A stretch of 64,000 nt of DNA from Pictodentalium vernedei (Eukaryota; Mollusca; Scaphopoda; Dentaliida; Dentaliidae), in the NCBI GenBank assembly GCA_031216915.1, contig CM062296.1:450120287-450184286 (forward strand). Direction: 5' to 3'. A model generated the notes under the pieces. That model was given only the letters and a program-made list of their open reading frames with translations, made no database searches and had not been told where the DNA came from. The position numbers were made by a program, and so were the translations under genes. Below are positions 52,820-63,399 of the stretch, piece by piece (the first letter of the stretch is position 1; the number at the start of each line of letters is the position of its first letter).

Positions 52820-53914
52820 ATTCGGATCTCCATCTTATTAATAGATGGGCAGAAAGTTGGCAAGTAAATTTTAGCGAAGAAAAAAACCGAAACACTTACA
52901 ATGTTTCGTAAACACACACCGGATCTCAAACCCCCTCTTTACTTGAATAAGAAGATAATAAAAGAAGTTGAAAGCCACAAGCACCTTGGACTGACATTTC
53001 AGTACAATGGAAGCTGGGATGCTCACATAAATAGTATAACAAATAAAATAAGCTCTGTGGTTAATTGCTTCCGTGGACTCAAGTACAGAATGTCACGCCC
53101 GACTCTAGAAACCATCTACAAGTATTATGTACTACCTAATTGTGACTTTGCAGATGTAATTTGGGATAATTGTTCGGTCGAAAAATCCACGGCGTTAGAA
53201 AATTTGCAATTAGACTCGTTAAGAACGATATGTGGTGCCCCACGGGGTACAAGCCACGGGAGTTTGTATAGTGAAACTGCGTTTATAACACTGGGAGAAA
53301 GAAGACGACGACGTAAGCTTATAACCCTTTATAAAATTAAAAACGGAGTTGGCCCACAATATTTAGAGAATCTGGTACCACGACAAATTTCTCAGGTTTC
53401 GGCTCACAGTACGAGAAATTTTGAATTGCTGCCTGAACCATTTTGTCGAACTAAGACTTTGTCAGACTCTTTCCTGTCGTCCTCAGCGAGGCTGTGGAAT
53501 GGATTGGATGCCTCCCTTCGTGACAGTGTCAATGTTAATATTTTTAAGAGCGTTTTGAGAGAAGATGATCCAACTGGTCCAGAGTATTATGGGTATGGTA
53601 ATCGGGGGAGTCAGATAATACAATCACAGTTGCGTTTACGTTGCAGCAATCTCAATGCACGCAAGTACAATAGATTTGTGTCAGATAATCCGACTTGTCT
53701 TTGTGGGTTTGGGTACGCAGATGAGGAGCACTATTTGTTTGCATGTATGTTTTTTTGTTCTCAGAGACAAATTCTTATAAGTAAAATCGATCCCGAACAC
53801 TTCACTCTAAATAACTTGTTGTGGGGTAATCCCTCGTTATCCGTTCCAATGTACAAGACAATATTCTTAGCAGTTCACGAACACCGAAAGATTTCAGTGA
53901 AACACTTGCTTTAA
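52820..53914 (+). pseudogene. CR1-type LINE ORF2 C-terminal fragment
   Basis: Begins after the RT catalytic core: LHLINRWAESWQVNF is followed by a frame break in an A run (~52880), then an open frame of 337 codons (52901-53914). HLGLTFQYNGSWDAHI, FADVIWDNCS and GERRRRRKLITLYKI match the thumb and C-terminal region of the CR1-type ORF at 26344-29271. A Cys/His cluster (CLCGFGYADEEHYLFAC) is near the end. Endonuclease and RT motifs A-C are missing, so this is a 5'-truncated insertion. It is a different subfamily from the minus-strand copy. Confidence 0.8.
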
Positions 53915-54640
53915 CTCCCACATCCCACATTGTATATTAAGATGGGGTCTCGATTAGTATCAACGTGGGTACTACTTGACTAACATATCATATTGACATG
54001 CTGACGTTTTGTTTGGTGAGTCGAGGTGATCTATTATCTTCAGGGAGGGGTGTTTTTAGGGCGCAAGACGTCGTCGATGGCACCAAGAATAAAAATCATT
54101 TGAAGTAACGACAATTTGAAAGATCGAAACCCCACCCCCACCCCCCCAAAAAAAACAACCCTGAAAACACCACAGCGCGAGCTCCGAAGGTTGCCGAACG
54201 AGGGAAGCAGCATCTGCCATTGGGGTAGGTGTTGCTTTTTCTGCGTTCGGCTGCCTTTCCCGCTTGCGTGTGATATTACAATAATTTGACGCCCCTTGCG
54301 ATATATTAACACTCGCTGTCAAGGATGGGTGGGTCCAAAGAGTGTAATTATGTGTGTTGTTCAAATATTATTTGACAAATCAGATATCTAGACTACTATA
54401 TGAAGAATAATAATAGACCATTCTTACCTCAAAACAACCCAATCTCAAACTTGGATCTTATACTTCGTTTATTCCACTGTCAAATTTATAAACGTGATTG
54501 TGTCACAAGTTGTATAATTTCCATTTGTTCATTTGCACTTGCACCTGACTGTTGTTTACTACCTGTAAGGCGGAGGCGTTGATACAGGCCTTGCCTGTTC
54601 GCCGAAGCCTATTTCATTTAAGTGAAATAAATTATTGTTT
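53915..54640 (+). mobile_element. Probable 3' UTR of the CR1-type fragment, ending in a stem-loop
   Basis: Non-coding stretch. Near its end, GGCG at ~54572 pairs with CGCC at ~54600 around CAGGC-CTT-GCCTG, followed by GAAGCC and an AT-rich tail. A terminal stem-loop plus AT tail fits CR1/L2-type 3' ends. A short GGGGTGG-rich stretch on the minus strand occurs near 54130. Whether the full 725 bases belong to one element is uncertain. Confidence 0.35.
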
Positions 54641-54846
54641 ATAAAAGAAATAATAATTGTATAATATTGCAGGCATTTTACTACTTCTTCATCAGTAAGA
54701 AGTGAATCAGTGAGAGAGCACGAAGAGAGTGCGGGACACCACAATCCCTTCTTTGAAACAGACCTTGATATGAGGAAGTAGCTATGCTTCTCTTGTAACT
54801 ACTTGCAACAAAGGCGAATGGACAGGTTAACACAAATGATGACATT

Positions 54847-55079
54847 TTAACCCTTTACCCAACGCAAGGATATAATTATTTTTATTTTTTGTTCAAAAAC
54901 GTTCAACGAAACCATATTCTGTGCCCCCTGTCACTCATTGGAACCTGCACCATGAACTCGTGCGAATGAGGTATCATATGTTACGGTTTGCTGAAATGTT
55001 TTGAAAAATATATTTTTTCAACAGCTAGCTTTGAAAAGTACACGGATGGATGCGGGCGATTCGTTAAGTAAAGTGTTAA
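54847..55079. mobile_element. piggyBac-type palindromic MITE family 1 (233 bp, TTAA at both ends)
   Basis: TTAACCCTTTACCCAAC at the left and GTTAAGTAAAGTGTTAA at the right are imperfect inverted repeats, each including TTAA. The centre CACTCATTGGAACCTGC faces CGTGCGAATGAGGTATC. Confidence 0.7.
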
Positions 55080-55599
55080 AGACATTCTCAGGTCAGGTTG
55101 CTCTTCCATTCACTCGTCTTTTCATTTATCATTAGAACAAGATAAATTTCCCAAAGAAATAATTCTGGACGGGAGAGATAATTCTAGACGGGCGGGCGTA
55201 CATGAGATATTCATCGTCGCCATTAGTGAAATATCGTCATACTGCGAAGACAATTTTGTGATTTGTCAACTTGACGAAATACCAAAAGCAATGTTAGAGT
55301 TTATGCTGGGCACAGAGAAGCACACGACGTTCTGAAGTGAATTAATTAATTAAATCTGGACGATTGCGCCTAGACACAGAGTCACGTGTGATTTGAAATG
55401 TAAATAATCAAGAAAACAAGAAAAGATTCGCAAACATAACAGACCAATTTTATTGCCAGCTTACACAAAAATAATAATACCTAGATATCTAAATTTATTT
55501 GTAATAATCTGAGTTAATAAAAACAAGAGGTCCAACGGGGCCTGAAACGCTCAACTTGAATAGAACACGATATAAACAGAGTTCAAGAATGAGTCTACA

Positions 55600-56935
55600 T
55601 TAAGCAAACCATCTCCATAAGATACACTGTCAATCCTTGAGCCCCCCCTCCACCAACCCCAGAAGTTACAAAAATAGTCCGAGCATCATGCCGATTCTTC
55701 AGTTGATCATAATGTAAAATATGGAGGTCCGCTATGAAGCCCCTTGATACAACCTATGTGGATTAATCTTAGTTACACACCCCCAGAAGGTACTGAATAC
55801 AAAATTTCTAATTCTTCAGCTACATGGTCAATTATGGCTCCCATAGGCTCTCGATTTGAACAAAGTTGAATCTGACCTCCATAGAGATGTGGTATACCAA
55901 ATATAAAAGCATTCTGACTGTTTTGGATCTGAAGAAGAAAAATGTTAAAGAAATTTCTTCATACTGCATTAAGTTAAAATTTACGCTACTATGGCGAGCC
56001 CAAATATTAACATACGGACCCGATTTGTACAAACCTGAATCTGACCCCTAGAGATGTTGTATACCAAATATGAAAGCATTCTGACTAGTGGATCTGAAGA
56101 AGAAGATTTTTAAAGAAATTTGCTCATATTGGACTAAGTTAAAATTCGGGCTACCATAGGGATCCAATTCGAACAAACTTGAATCTGACTCCCCTAGAGA
56201 TGTTTTAAACCAAATATGAAAGGATTTCTGACAGGTGAATCTGAAGAAGAAGATTCTTGAAGAATTCCCTCATATTGTACTAAGTTTAATTTCAGGTTCC
56301 CACGTGGAGCCCAAATATTAACCCAGGCACTCGAATTGAACAAACTGGAACCTGACCCCCACAAAAGATGTTGTATACCAAATATGGAAGCATTCTGACT
56401 GATGGATCGGAAGAAAATTTTTAAAGAAATTTCCTCATATTGCATTAAGTTAAAATTTGGGCTATCATAGCGAACCCAAATATTTACCCAGGGACCCGAC
56501 TTGAACAAACTCGAATCTGACACCCCCCCCCCCCCCCCCCCCCCCCCACCAGAGATGTCGTATACCAAATATGAAAGTATTCTGACTGGTGGATCTGAAG
56601 AAGAAGATTTTTGAAAATTATCCCCCATATTGAGCTAAGTTAAAATTTGGGCTTCCATATGAAGCCCAAATATTAACCTAGAAACTTGGTTTGAACAATC
56701 TTGAATCTGATCCTCATAACAATGATATATACCAAGCATCAAAAGATTCTGACTGGTGGTTCTGAAGAAGAAGATTTTTAAAGAATATTCCCCCTATTGC
56801 CCTAAGTTAAAAATTCGGGCTCCTGTATAGAGCCTAAATATGAACCAATGGGCTTTATTTTAACAAACTTGTATCTGATCCCCTATGAATGCTGTATACC
56901 GAATATCAAAAGATTCTGACCATGAACATGGAAAG
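55600..56935. repeat. Satellite-like tandem array, ~165-bp unit, about eight diverged copies
   Basis: Each unit has GAACAAACTTGAATCTGAC, then C-rich CCCC, AGAGATGTTGTATACCAAATATGAAAG (split phrase), CATTCTGACTGGTGGATCTGAAG, AAGAAGATTTTTAAAGAAAT and GGGCTACCATAG. The GAAC start recurs at about 55858, 56027, 56174, 56337, 56502, 56693 and 56861. One unit has a 28-base C run (56521-56547). Minus-strand ORFs (for example 56194-56628) are repeat translations and not genes. Confidence 0.8.
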
Positions 56936-56980
56936 AGAAAAGTAGTTTTTCCCTGACGTTCGAGCAATCCACCAAAACTA

Positions 56981-58484
56981 CTCAAAGTTTGCTAAGCACC
57001 AAATGTTTAACACATCATTGTGAAATTTGCTTGTGATATGTTTGCGATATTTTTGGTGGATATGATTGAGGAATGTATTGAGATGGTCCCCAGTGTTTTC
57101 GTTAGCTCTCCTGACAGGAAGACTTTTCGTGACAGTCATGGAAAGCATGTACCCCTTGATTTCCATGATGTTTTCGTGTACTGTCTACATGTACATGACA
57201 TGTGTAGGGTATTCAATCTTCATTTCAACACAAAATCTTGCGATTTAATGATTGAATGTGGCAAATGGTGGTGGCAGAGACAGGGCAACATCTTGGTGTG
57301 CATCATACGGTGATCACCAGAGCCTGGGCAAGATTTCAGCAGTATGGCACACCAGTAAGACGGCATGGTGGTGGCAGAGACAGGGCAACATCTGCAGCTG
57401 AAGACCGGTTTTTGATCATTCAGGTCCGTAGGAACCGCTTTGCCACAGCAACTCAGCTGCGCCGTGATCTTCAGAATGAATCCGCGATAAATGTTTCGAC
57501 GCAGACTATTCGGGCAAGGTTGCTCGAAGGTGGTCTCCGATCGAGAAGACCATGTATTCGCATTCCGCTGTCCCAGAACCACCGCCAGGCACGATATGAA
57601 TAGGCCATGGACCACGTTGGATGGACCAGAGAAGATTGGAGACCTGTCCTTTTTACAGATGAGTCAAGGTACTGCCTAGACCACACAGATAGGCATTCTA
57701 GGGTATGGAGATGACCAGGAGAGCGATTCCATGCAACCAACATTGCTGAGCATGACCGCTATGGTGGAGGGTCAATCATGATGGTATGGGGTGGCATCAG
57801 CTGGGATGGACGTACAGAGCTCTGTGCCCTTGAACGTGGTACATTGACTGCACAACGTATATTGATGAGATCCTGGATGTCCACGTCAGATTGTATGCAG
57901 GTGCAGTGGGTGATAGATTCATTCTGATGGACGATAATGCCCGTCTTCGTGTTGCCCATGCTGTCGGGGAGTACCGACAAAGGGAGGGGATTGAGCGTAT
58001 GGACTGGCCAGCAAGATCCCCTGACCTCAATCCAATCGAACATGCCTGGAATGAGTTGCAGCTTGCAATTTCTGCCCGTCCAGTCCAACCAAGAAGTGTT
58101 CAGGATCTTGGTGCCATGATAGTCCAAGAATGGAATAACATCCCACAAAGGACCACCATGAACCAGATTGGGAACATCAGAAGGCGTTGTCAAGCTGTAA
58201 TTAACAGTAATGGGTCTCATACTCTTTACTGAAGACATTCCAGTTCGCTCCGTCAACTTTTTGGCATATTGAAAAATTCCCTCTTTTACCAACAATATCC
58301 ATTGTCCATGGTTATCGTATTTAAAAACTGAAAAATAATGCCAAACACAAATAAAATCTTAATTTCTGTACTTAAATCATTAAAGATATAATTAAATAAA
58401 AAATTTATAGACTTTTCATTACAATATTTCAACTAAAACGTAAAACAGGTAGTTGGATATACTTCGTGCTTAGCAAACTTTGAG
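56981..58484 (+). mobile_element. Tc1-type DNA transposon, inactivated
   Basis: Terminal inverted repeats CTCAAAGTTTGCTAAGCAC (56981-56999) and its exact complement (58466-58484), each flanked by TA (56979-56980; 58485-58486), the hallmark Tc1/mariner target duplication. Length ~1.5 kb, with a single transposase pseudogene inside. It lies just past the ~165-bp satellite. Confidence 0.9.
57256..58232 (+). pseudogene. Tc1 transposase pseudogene (DD34E type)
   Basis: A cut-and-paste transposase broken into three frames. The N-terminal helix-turn-helix part (57256-57600) ends at TAG 57601-57603, where a Trp codon is expected (RYE-stop-AMDH). The catalytic part starts at LFTDESRY, then TGA at ~57709-57711 (VWR-stop-PGERF). 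A one-base loss near 57862 (AQR/YIDEIL) moves the frame to 57891-58232, which holds MDDNARLRVAHAV and RSPDLNPIEHAWNEL with the second Asp and the Glu. The three catalytic residues survive on paper, but the gene cannot be translated whole. Confidence 0.88.
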
Positions 58485-58708
58485 TAGTATATAAAGAGAG
58501 CACAAATCTTCCGCTCGATTCAGATTTCAATGTGTCGTCTGCTTATCAACCGTGCTAATCTTTATTTAAGTAACAAATCATGCATGCCGTTCAAAAACGG
58601 CAAACAGAGTTATCTAGCGCTCATCGTAGCTCCTCTTCGGGTGCCAGTTGTCTATTAAGCCGTCTTTATTTTTCCTTCAGCTACCGTTCCGGATCTTAGC
58701 GTTAGTCC

Positions 58709-58949
58709 TTAACCCTTTACCTAACACGAAAAGAAGACCTCACTTGCAAATAAAATTCTTGAAGCACTAATTTTTTGGACTTTTTGCGCCAAAAACATAG
58801 CTTATGAGCCCTCATTGGAACGAGCTCGTTCCAATGAGGGGTCATAAGCTATGTTTTTGTGACAAAAAATGAAAATGTAATAAAAATTGAATGGTGAATT
58901 TTGTAAACAGCGCTTGCCGGTTTTGGCCGTTAGGTTGGTAAAGGGTTAC
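58709..58949. mobile_element. piggyBac-type palindromic MITE family 1 (best preserved)
   Basis: Left TTAACCCTTTACCTAAC and right GTTGGTAAAGGGTTA are inverted repeats next to TTAA and TTAC. The centre is a palindrome, CCCTCATTGGAACGAGC facing GCTCGTTCCAATGAGGG, flanked by AACATAGCTTATG and CATAAGCTATGTT. No coding capacity, so it would move only with a piggyBac-type transposase supplied elsewhere. Confidence 0.75.
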
Positions 58950-58997
58950 TTTGTGAACGGAAGACATGATTCTGATGTGCCATTTCGTTAGCTGTAA

Positions 58998-59345
58998 CTC
59001 GGAACTCGGGAGCGCGGTGGTAGACTGTTGGACTTCTATGCTAGAGGTCCTGAATTCGATCCCCGGCCGGGACGACTCGCGTTGTGTTCTTGGGCAAGGT
59101 ACTTTATCCCGGTTGCCTACATGAGGACACGATGGCACCGTGTACTAAGGCGTACTGCACGTCGATGGTGACCATGTCTTAAACCACTGCAACCCTGCTT
59201 GAGCGGAGCTTGAACAGAGTTAGAATATTGAGGAGCTGACAGTTGCTCGTCGAAACTCTCTCCAGGTATTTCGGCTTCCTCCAGTCGTAAAACTGTCACG
59301 GTCATGATTAGCCATTATGCATAAGTATTTGACCTTAAACACCAA

Positions 59346-59400
<55 letters not shown>

Positions 59401-59402
59401 CT
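58998..59402 (+). mobile_element. tRNA-derived SINE with (AATA)n tail
   Basis: The 5' part looks tRNA-like: AGCGCGGTGGTAGAC (A-box region, 59011) and GAATTCGATCCCC (B-box-like, ~59052-59064). It is followed by a central part with TTCTTGGGCAAGGTACTTTATCCC, a motif type shared by several broad animal SINE families, then CGGCTTCCTCCAG and AAAACTGTCACGG and an (AATA)n tail (59344-59402). A tail fragment is at 52600 and a reversed fragment at 60368. Confidence 0.7.
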
Positions 59403-59750
59403 CAGATATTGGTCTATCTGCAGTTATCGTTGGTCAATTGTAGGGGAGATATAACACATCTCGTACTTGCGTAGGACAGCCGAAGTCGCGATGATTAGCA
59501 CAAAACACAACCTCACATCAGTGAGCCATGTGAGAGATTTGAAAGACCACATATATTTGAAAAATTAAAATTGTTTGCAAGAGGTTAAATTTACGTACAG
59601 AATATATATTTATCAACTTTTATTTTATCATTAAAATATTATATATTATCATATTTTATCAACTGACATTTTTTAAATGTTGCTGCGTTTTATCAATTTA
59701 TTAAACTAAACTACCACATGTTGGGTACCAATGTGATATGCTATTTCGCA
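59403..59750. other. Unassigned AT-rich non-coding stretch
   Basis: No ORF, RNA gene or clear repeat seen. Confidence 0.4.
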
Positions 59751-59754
59751 AACG

Positions 59755-59988
59755 GGAGCCAATACTATAAAACTTCGACAGTTGTATTTTCTCGAATTCT
59801 ATTGTCTAGTTATAACTTTATATGGGTTAAAATCAACCATTAGTATTTTCAAAGACCTGGAATTTTTCCAGTTGGCAAATTGGCATATCTTTTAAAATGC
59901 TAATGAGTCATTTTAGTCAGTTATATTTGTGGGTAGAAAATACAATTCTAGAAAATACGTTTATAAAAGTTTTATATTATTAACTCCT
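59755..59988. mobile_element. Palindromic MITE family 3, copy 1
   Basis: Inverted ends GGAGCCAATACTATAAAACTT and AAGTTTTATATTATTAACTCC (each quoted in part of a longer match). Inner arms GTTGTATTTTCT and AGAAAATAC also pair. No ORF. Confidence 0.7.
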
Positions 59989-60367
59989 GAAGACTAAGAC
60001 GCAAGGGCATAGACACCATTTCGAACTTGGTGAGGCACGATCATACAATGGTACCCACACATTGATACATATCACTGGTAGCCCGTGTGGCATAGGGGTG
60101 TGGTTGGAATATAATATACAAAGCTATGTTTGAGACTCATGCACCACCGCTACATTGAGAAAAATATACAATGTTCTAATAAGACTAAAATTCCCGCCAT
60201 CTGTTTGGGCTCGCAGTGGGTTTTTCTATGTTTACGGATCCAGAACCATATGTTAACATCTGACGTCTCTACTCGAGTTATTTGAAATGTGGTTGCCCAT
60301 TTCGCATTTATTCCATCTTCGGAGTGACTTATAGACCGCTTCATTTTTCTAGATTTTTCACACGTTA

Positions 60368-60540
60368 TTATTTATTTATTTCGACAACCACGGTCACCTC
60401 ATGTCAGACAGTTTTACGGGTGGAGGAAGCCGGAGTACCCGTGAAGAACCACGGAGCAACGGCCAAACATTTTTCATACGAGCGGCAGACGATGTTTAAG
60501 GTTAGATGGAGTGACCTCGACCTTTATCTGTTTTATTGAT
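60368..60540 (-). mobile_element. Reversed SINE 3' fragment
   Basis: On the minus strand it reads CCGGCTTCCTCCACCCGTAAAACTG, then GTGACCGTGG and AAATAAATAAAT (phrases), matching the 3' part of 58998-59402. Confidence 0.55.
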
Positions 60541-61150
60541 TATTCGCCCAATGATATCGTGGGGTAAACGAAAAGTTTATTTACTAAACTTGTCATCGTT
60601 AAACTCTGCCTTGTTCATTTCCAATGTGGTTTTGGGGTCTCGCTATGGCCTTAGTGGAACATGTACGTTATTGTGATGAATTAACGATAACATGGTCAGA
60701 GGTTTCCGACTCAGAACTTATGGTCAACCAAGACGCGAAGCCGAGGCAGAACATATGCTCCGAGCCGCAAGCCTTAGGCCATGTTGTTGCCAATTATTAC
60801 CACTCAATCTATAAGTTACTAGTCGATTAACATGGGTATGGAGGGCCGTTAAAACTCCATAATTTCAGTGACGTCATTCGACGGAGCCCACCGCGGGCGA
60901 TAATGGCATAAATAGCCATTAGCGGCCCGCGGCCCGGCTAATTTTAGATTCCATGGTCTAGTGAATTACTCCCATTTGGATGACGTCCCTTTGTATTTCT
61001 GAACTGAAGTCGAACGCACGATCGAAACAAATCTTGTTATTGAGTATCTTCACTTGTCCAATTCAATTTACATAACATACTAATTTTCTTCTGTGTTTTA
61101 ATGCCCAAATCCGAACGACTTCCAACAATTCCCTCGTGCGGTTAGTTGTA
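60541..61150. other. Unassigned non-coding stretch
   Basis: No recognised feature. A short GC-rich segment occurs at 60885-60950 (CCACCGCGGGCGATAATGG and GCGGCCCGCGGCCCGGC). Confidence 0.4.
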
Positions 61151-61155
61151 ACAGG

Positions 61156-61360
61156 GAGTGGTAATAATAGTAATAACATGATAGTTGCCAGGCATCATGA
61201 TTCATTAGCAGCCCTGCAGCAATGATGAACAGCCCTTGGGCTTATTAACGGCCCTCGACTTCGTCTCGGGCTTTTAATAAACCCTCGGGCTGTTCATCAT
61301 TGCTTCAGGGCCGCCAGTGAACCACAATGCCCTCCAAAATCATGTTATTGTTATATTCTT
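61156..61360. mobile_element. Foldback element (~200 bp hairpin)
   Basis: The inner arms around GCCCTGCAGCAATGATGAAC and GTTCATCATTGCTTCAGGGC pair almost perfectly, with a GCCCTCG/CGAGGGC-type loop region. Outer arms (AATAACATGATAGTTG... against ...AAAATCATGTTATTG) also pair, with mismatches. No ORF. Confidence 0.7.
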
Positions 61361-61434
61361 CACAATAACTTATACATAGCTTCATATTTAACAGGTGTCC
61401 CCATCTACCCTTTTACAAATGCCTATATTCACCA

Positions 61435-61664
61435 GGAGCCAATACTATAAAACGTTTACAATTGTATTTTCTAGAATTGTATTTTCTACCTATTAATATA
61501 ACTGACTAAAATTAATAATTAGCATTGTAAATGATATGGCAATTTGCCAACTGGCAAATTGCCACATCTTTGAAAATACTAATGGTTCATTTAAATCCAT
61601 TTAAAGTCATAACTAGAAAATAGAATTCTAGAAAACACAACTGTAAAAGTTTTATAGTATTGAC
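61435..61664. mobile_element. Palindromic MITE family 3, copy 2
   Basis: Ends GGAGCCAATACTATAAAAC and GTTTTATAGTATTGACC are inverted repeats. The centre is GGCAATTTGCCA-AC-TGGCAAATTGCC, a perfect palindrome. Matches 59755-59988 throughout. Confidence 0.75.
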
Positions 61665-63080
61665 CATTACAATGGACTAACAAGGGCATCCACCTACTGA
61701 TATATGTCATCATTGGTGGCCCATGGTCTGAGTGGCATGACAGGAATACAATACACAAAACTATGTTTGGAACTCATACACCTACATATTAAAAGAAGCT
61801 CAAAGTTTTAGTTCAAAATTTAACAAATTCCCCCATCTGGTCGACACATATGTTATTTTTTTAAATATGGACAACTTCTCGCCTTCAACGAATGTAGTAG
61901 ATAGAAATCAAATCAGGGAGTCTTCAGTCCATCTTAAGAGTTATGAGTCTGTGCATCCCTTCCTTTTAAAAGGATTGCAACTACAGGTTGGTAAAAGTAA
62001 TTTTGGCATCAACTATCTTTCTCGCTCAACTATTTCCGAAAAGCATTGGAGAGTGGGGGCATGTGTTCTCTGGGCCCCAGTTCCTATGTCCCTCCTATAA
62101 CGAACAAAAGTAAACAGCATATAGTTAAAAGATAAAAATGATGCTGAAGTAATTGGCTGATGTCCCTACAAGTATTTTGGTTTCAGTTATCGTGTCAATC
62201 GAAATGTATTTTGCGAATCACTGGCTAAATGTGCAACCAAGGGGATTGGCAATAAGAATAATCAATACACTATGCAGCCCATTATTTTCTCGCAGATTAG
62301 ATGTCGACCATCTTTTATTAATTCTGAACATAACACGGCTGTTCAAATGGGAATTTAGGACAGCTGAAAGTACTCACCATACACATCCTCTTTCATGTAA
62401 ATTGTTTTTGTAATTTCTCGATACCAGGGACGACTTGAAGGTCCTTTCATAACACAGCAACGACAGTTTACTGAGCTGTGGTCACAAAGAGTGGTATGTT
62501 TGTCTCCAAAGCACCCTAAACACCGGAGGGACAACAGTTCATAAATAAAATGTTGCAAATTGAAAATCGAATAAAAAAATAAAATAAAATAAAAACAAAA
62601 AAGAATATAATTTGATGTCAGTGAAAAACGAATATCTTGATAATGTACACGTTGAAAAATGAATTCTCACAGCACATTTTATTTATTATAGACAAAATGT
62701 GCGGATATGGGAAAGTCCATAGCATGTTCCTAGGTTTTGTGCTGGGCTTTCGGTAAACACAGTGAAGTTTGAAGATTTAAAAGTTATTAAGCTGTGACCG
62801 CAGGAAGGCCTTAGCAGCTTTCATGTCACCAAACGTCACCGATGGGAGGAGATACACAAGTGGTTTGACATCGTGTTTGGAGGTGGCAGTGGAGGTAGAA
62901 TCAAAATGGGTTTAATGTTGTCACAGTGCACCGACTTGTCACAATGCACCGACGAAGATCCCTAAATTGTATAAATATAATTAAATGTCGATCCACCGTT
63001 GTAATGTGTAGCGACTGGGATGCGATGCAATAACGATCGAATGGAATAAAAACACCTTATTTGCTATCACAATTCTGTGC
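61665..63080. other. Unassigned non-coding stretch
   Basis: ORFs here are short and unconvincing. The word TTGTCACARTGCACCGAC is repeated in tandem at 62918-62953. Nothing else recognised. Confidence 0.4.
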
Positions 63081-63085
63081 GAAGT

Positions 63086-63145
63086 TTGGGTATATTTGGT
63101 GTTTATGGGTATATTTGGTGTTTATGGGTATATTTGGTGTTTAAT
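63086..63145. repeat. 19-bp minisatellite, three copies
   Basis: GGGTATATTTGGTGTTTAT repeated three times, the last copy ending in GTTTAATAAA. Confidence 0.85.
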
Positions 63146-63186
63146 AAATACAGATAACTATGGAATCTGTTCTCAAATCTTTCAAT

Positions 63187-63399
63187 TTAACCCTCTGCAC
63201 ACAGACGTCGAAATATATAAATTTCAACCTCTATATTTTTCTCATAATGCAATTAGGAATTCAACCAATTCAATCTTATTTGACAGAGCTCATTGAGCTC
63301 TGTTAAACTAGACTGAATTGATCAAATTTCCAGTTGCACTATGGGAAAAATTTGCTGCTTCAAATTCATGTATTTTGCTATCAGAGTGTAGAGAGTTAA
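63187..63399. mobile_element. piggyBac-type palindromic MITE family 2 (213 bp, TTAA at both ends)
   Basis: Left TTAACCCTCTGCACACAGA and right ATCAGAGTGTAGAGAGTTAA are imperfect inverted repeats including TTAA. The centre CAGAGCTCATTGAGCTCTG is a palindrome, with GAATTCAACCAATTCAAT facing GACTGAATTGATC. Confidence 0.7.

Noticed and set aside
56194-56628. Minus-strand 144-codon ORF
   Set aside because: Lies in the ~165-bp satellite and repeats its translation. A Gly run comes from the C run.
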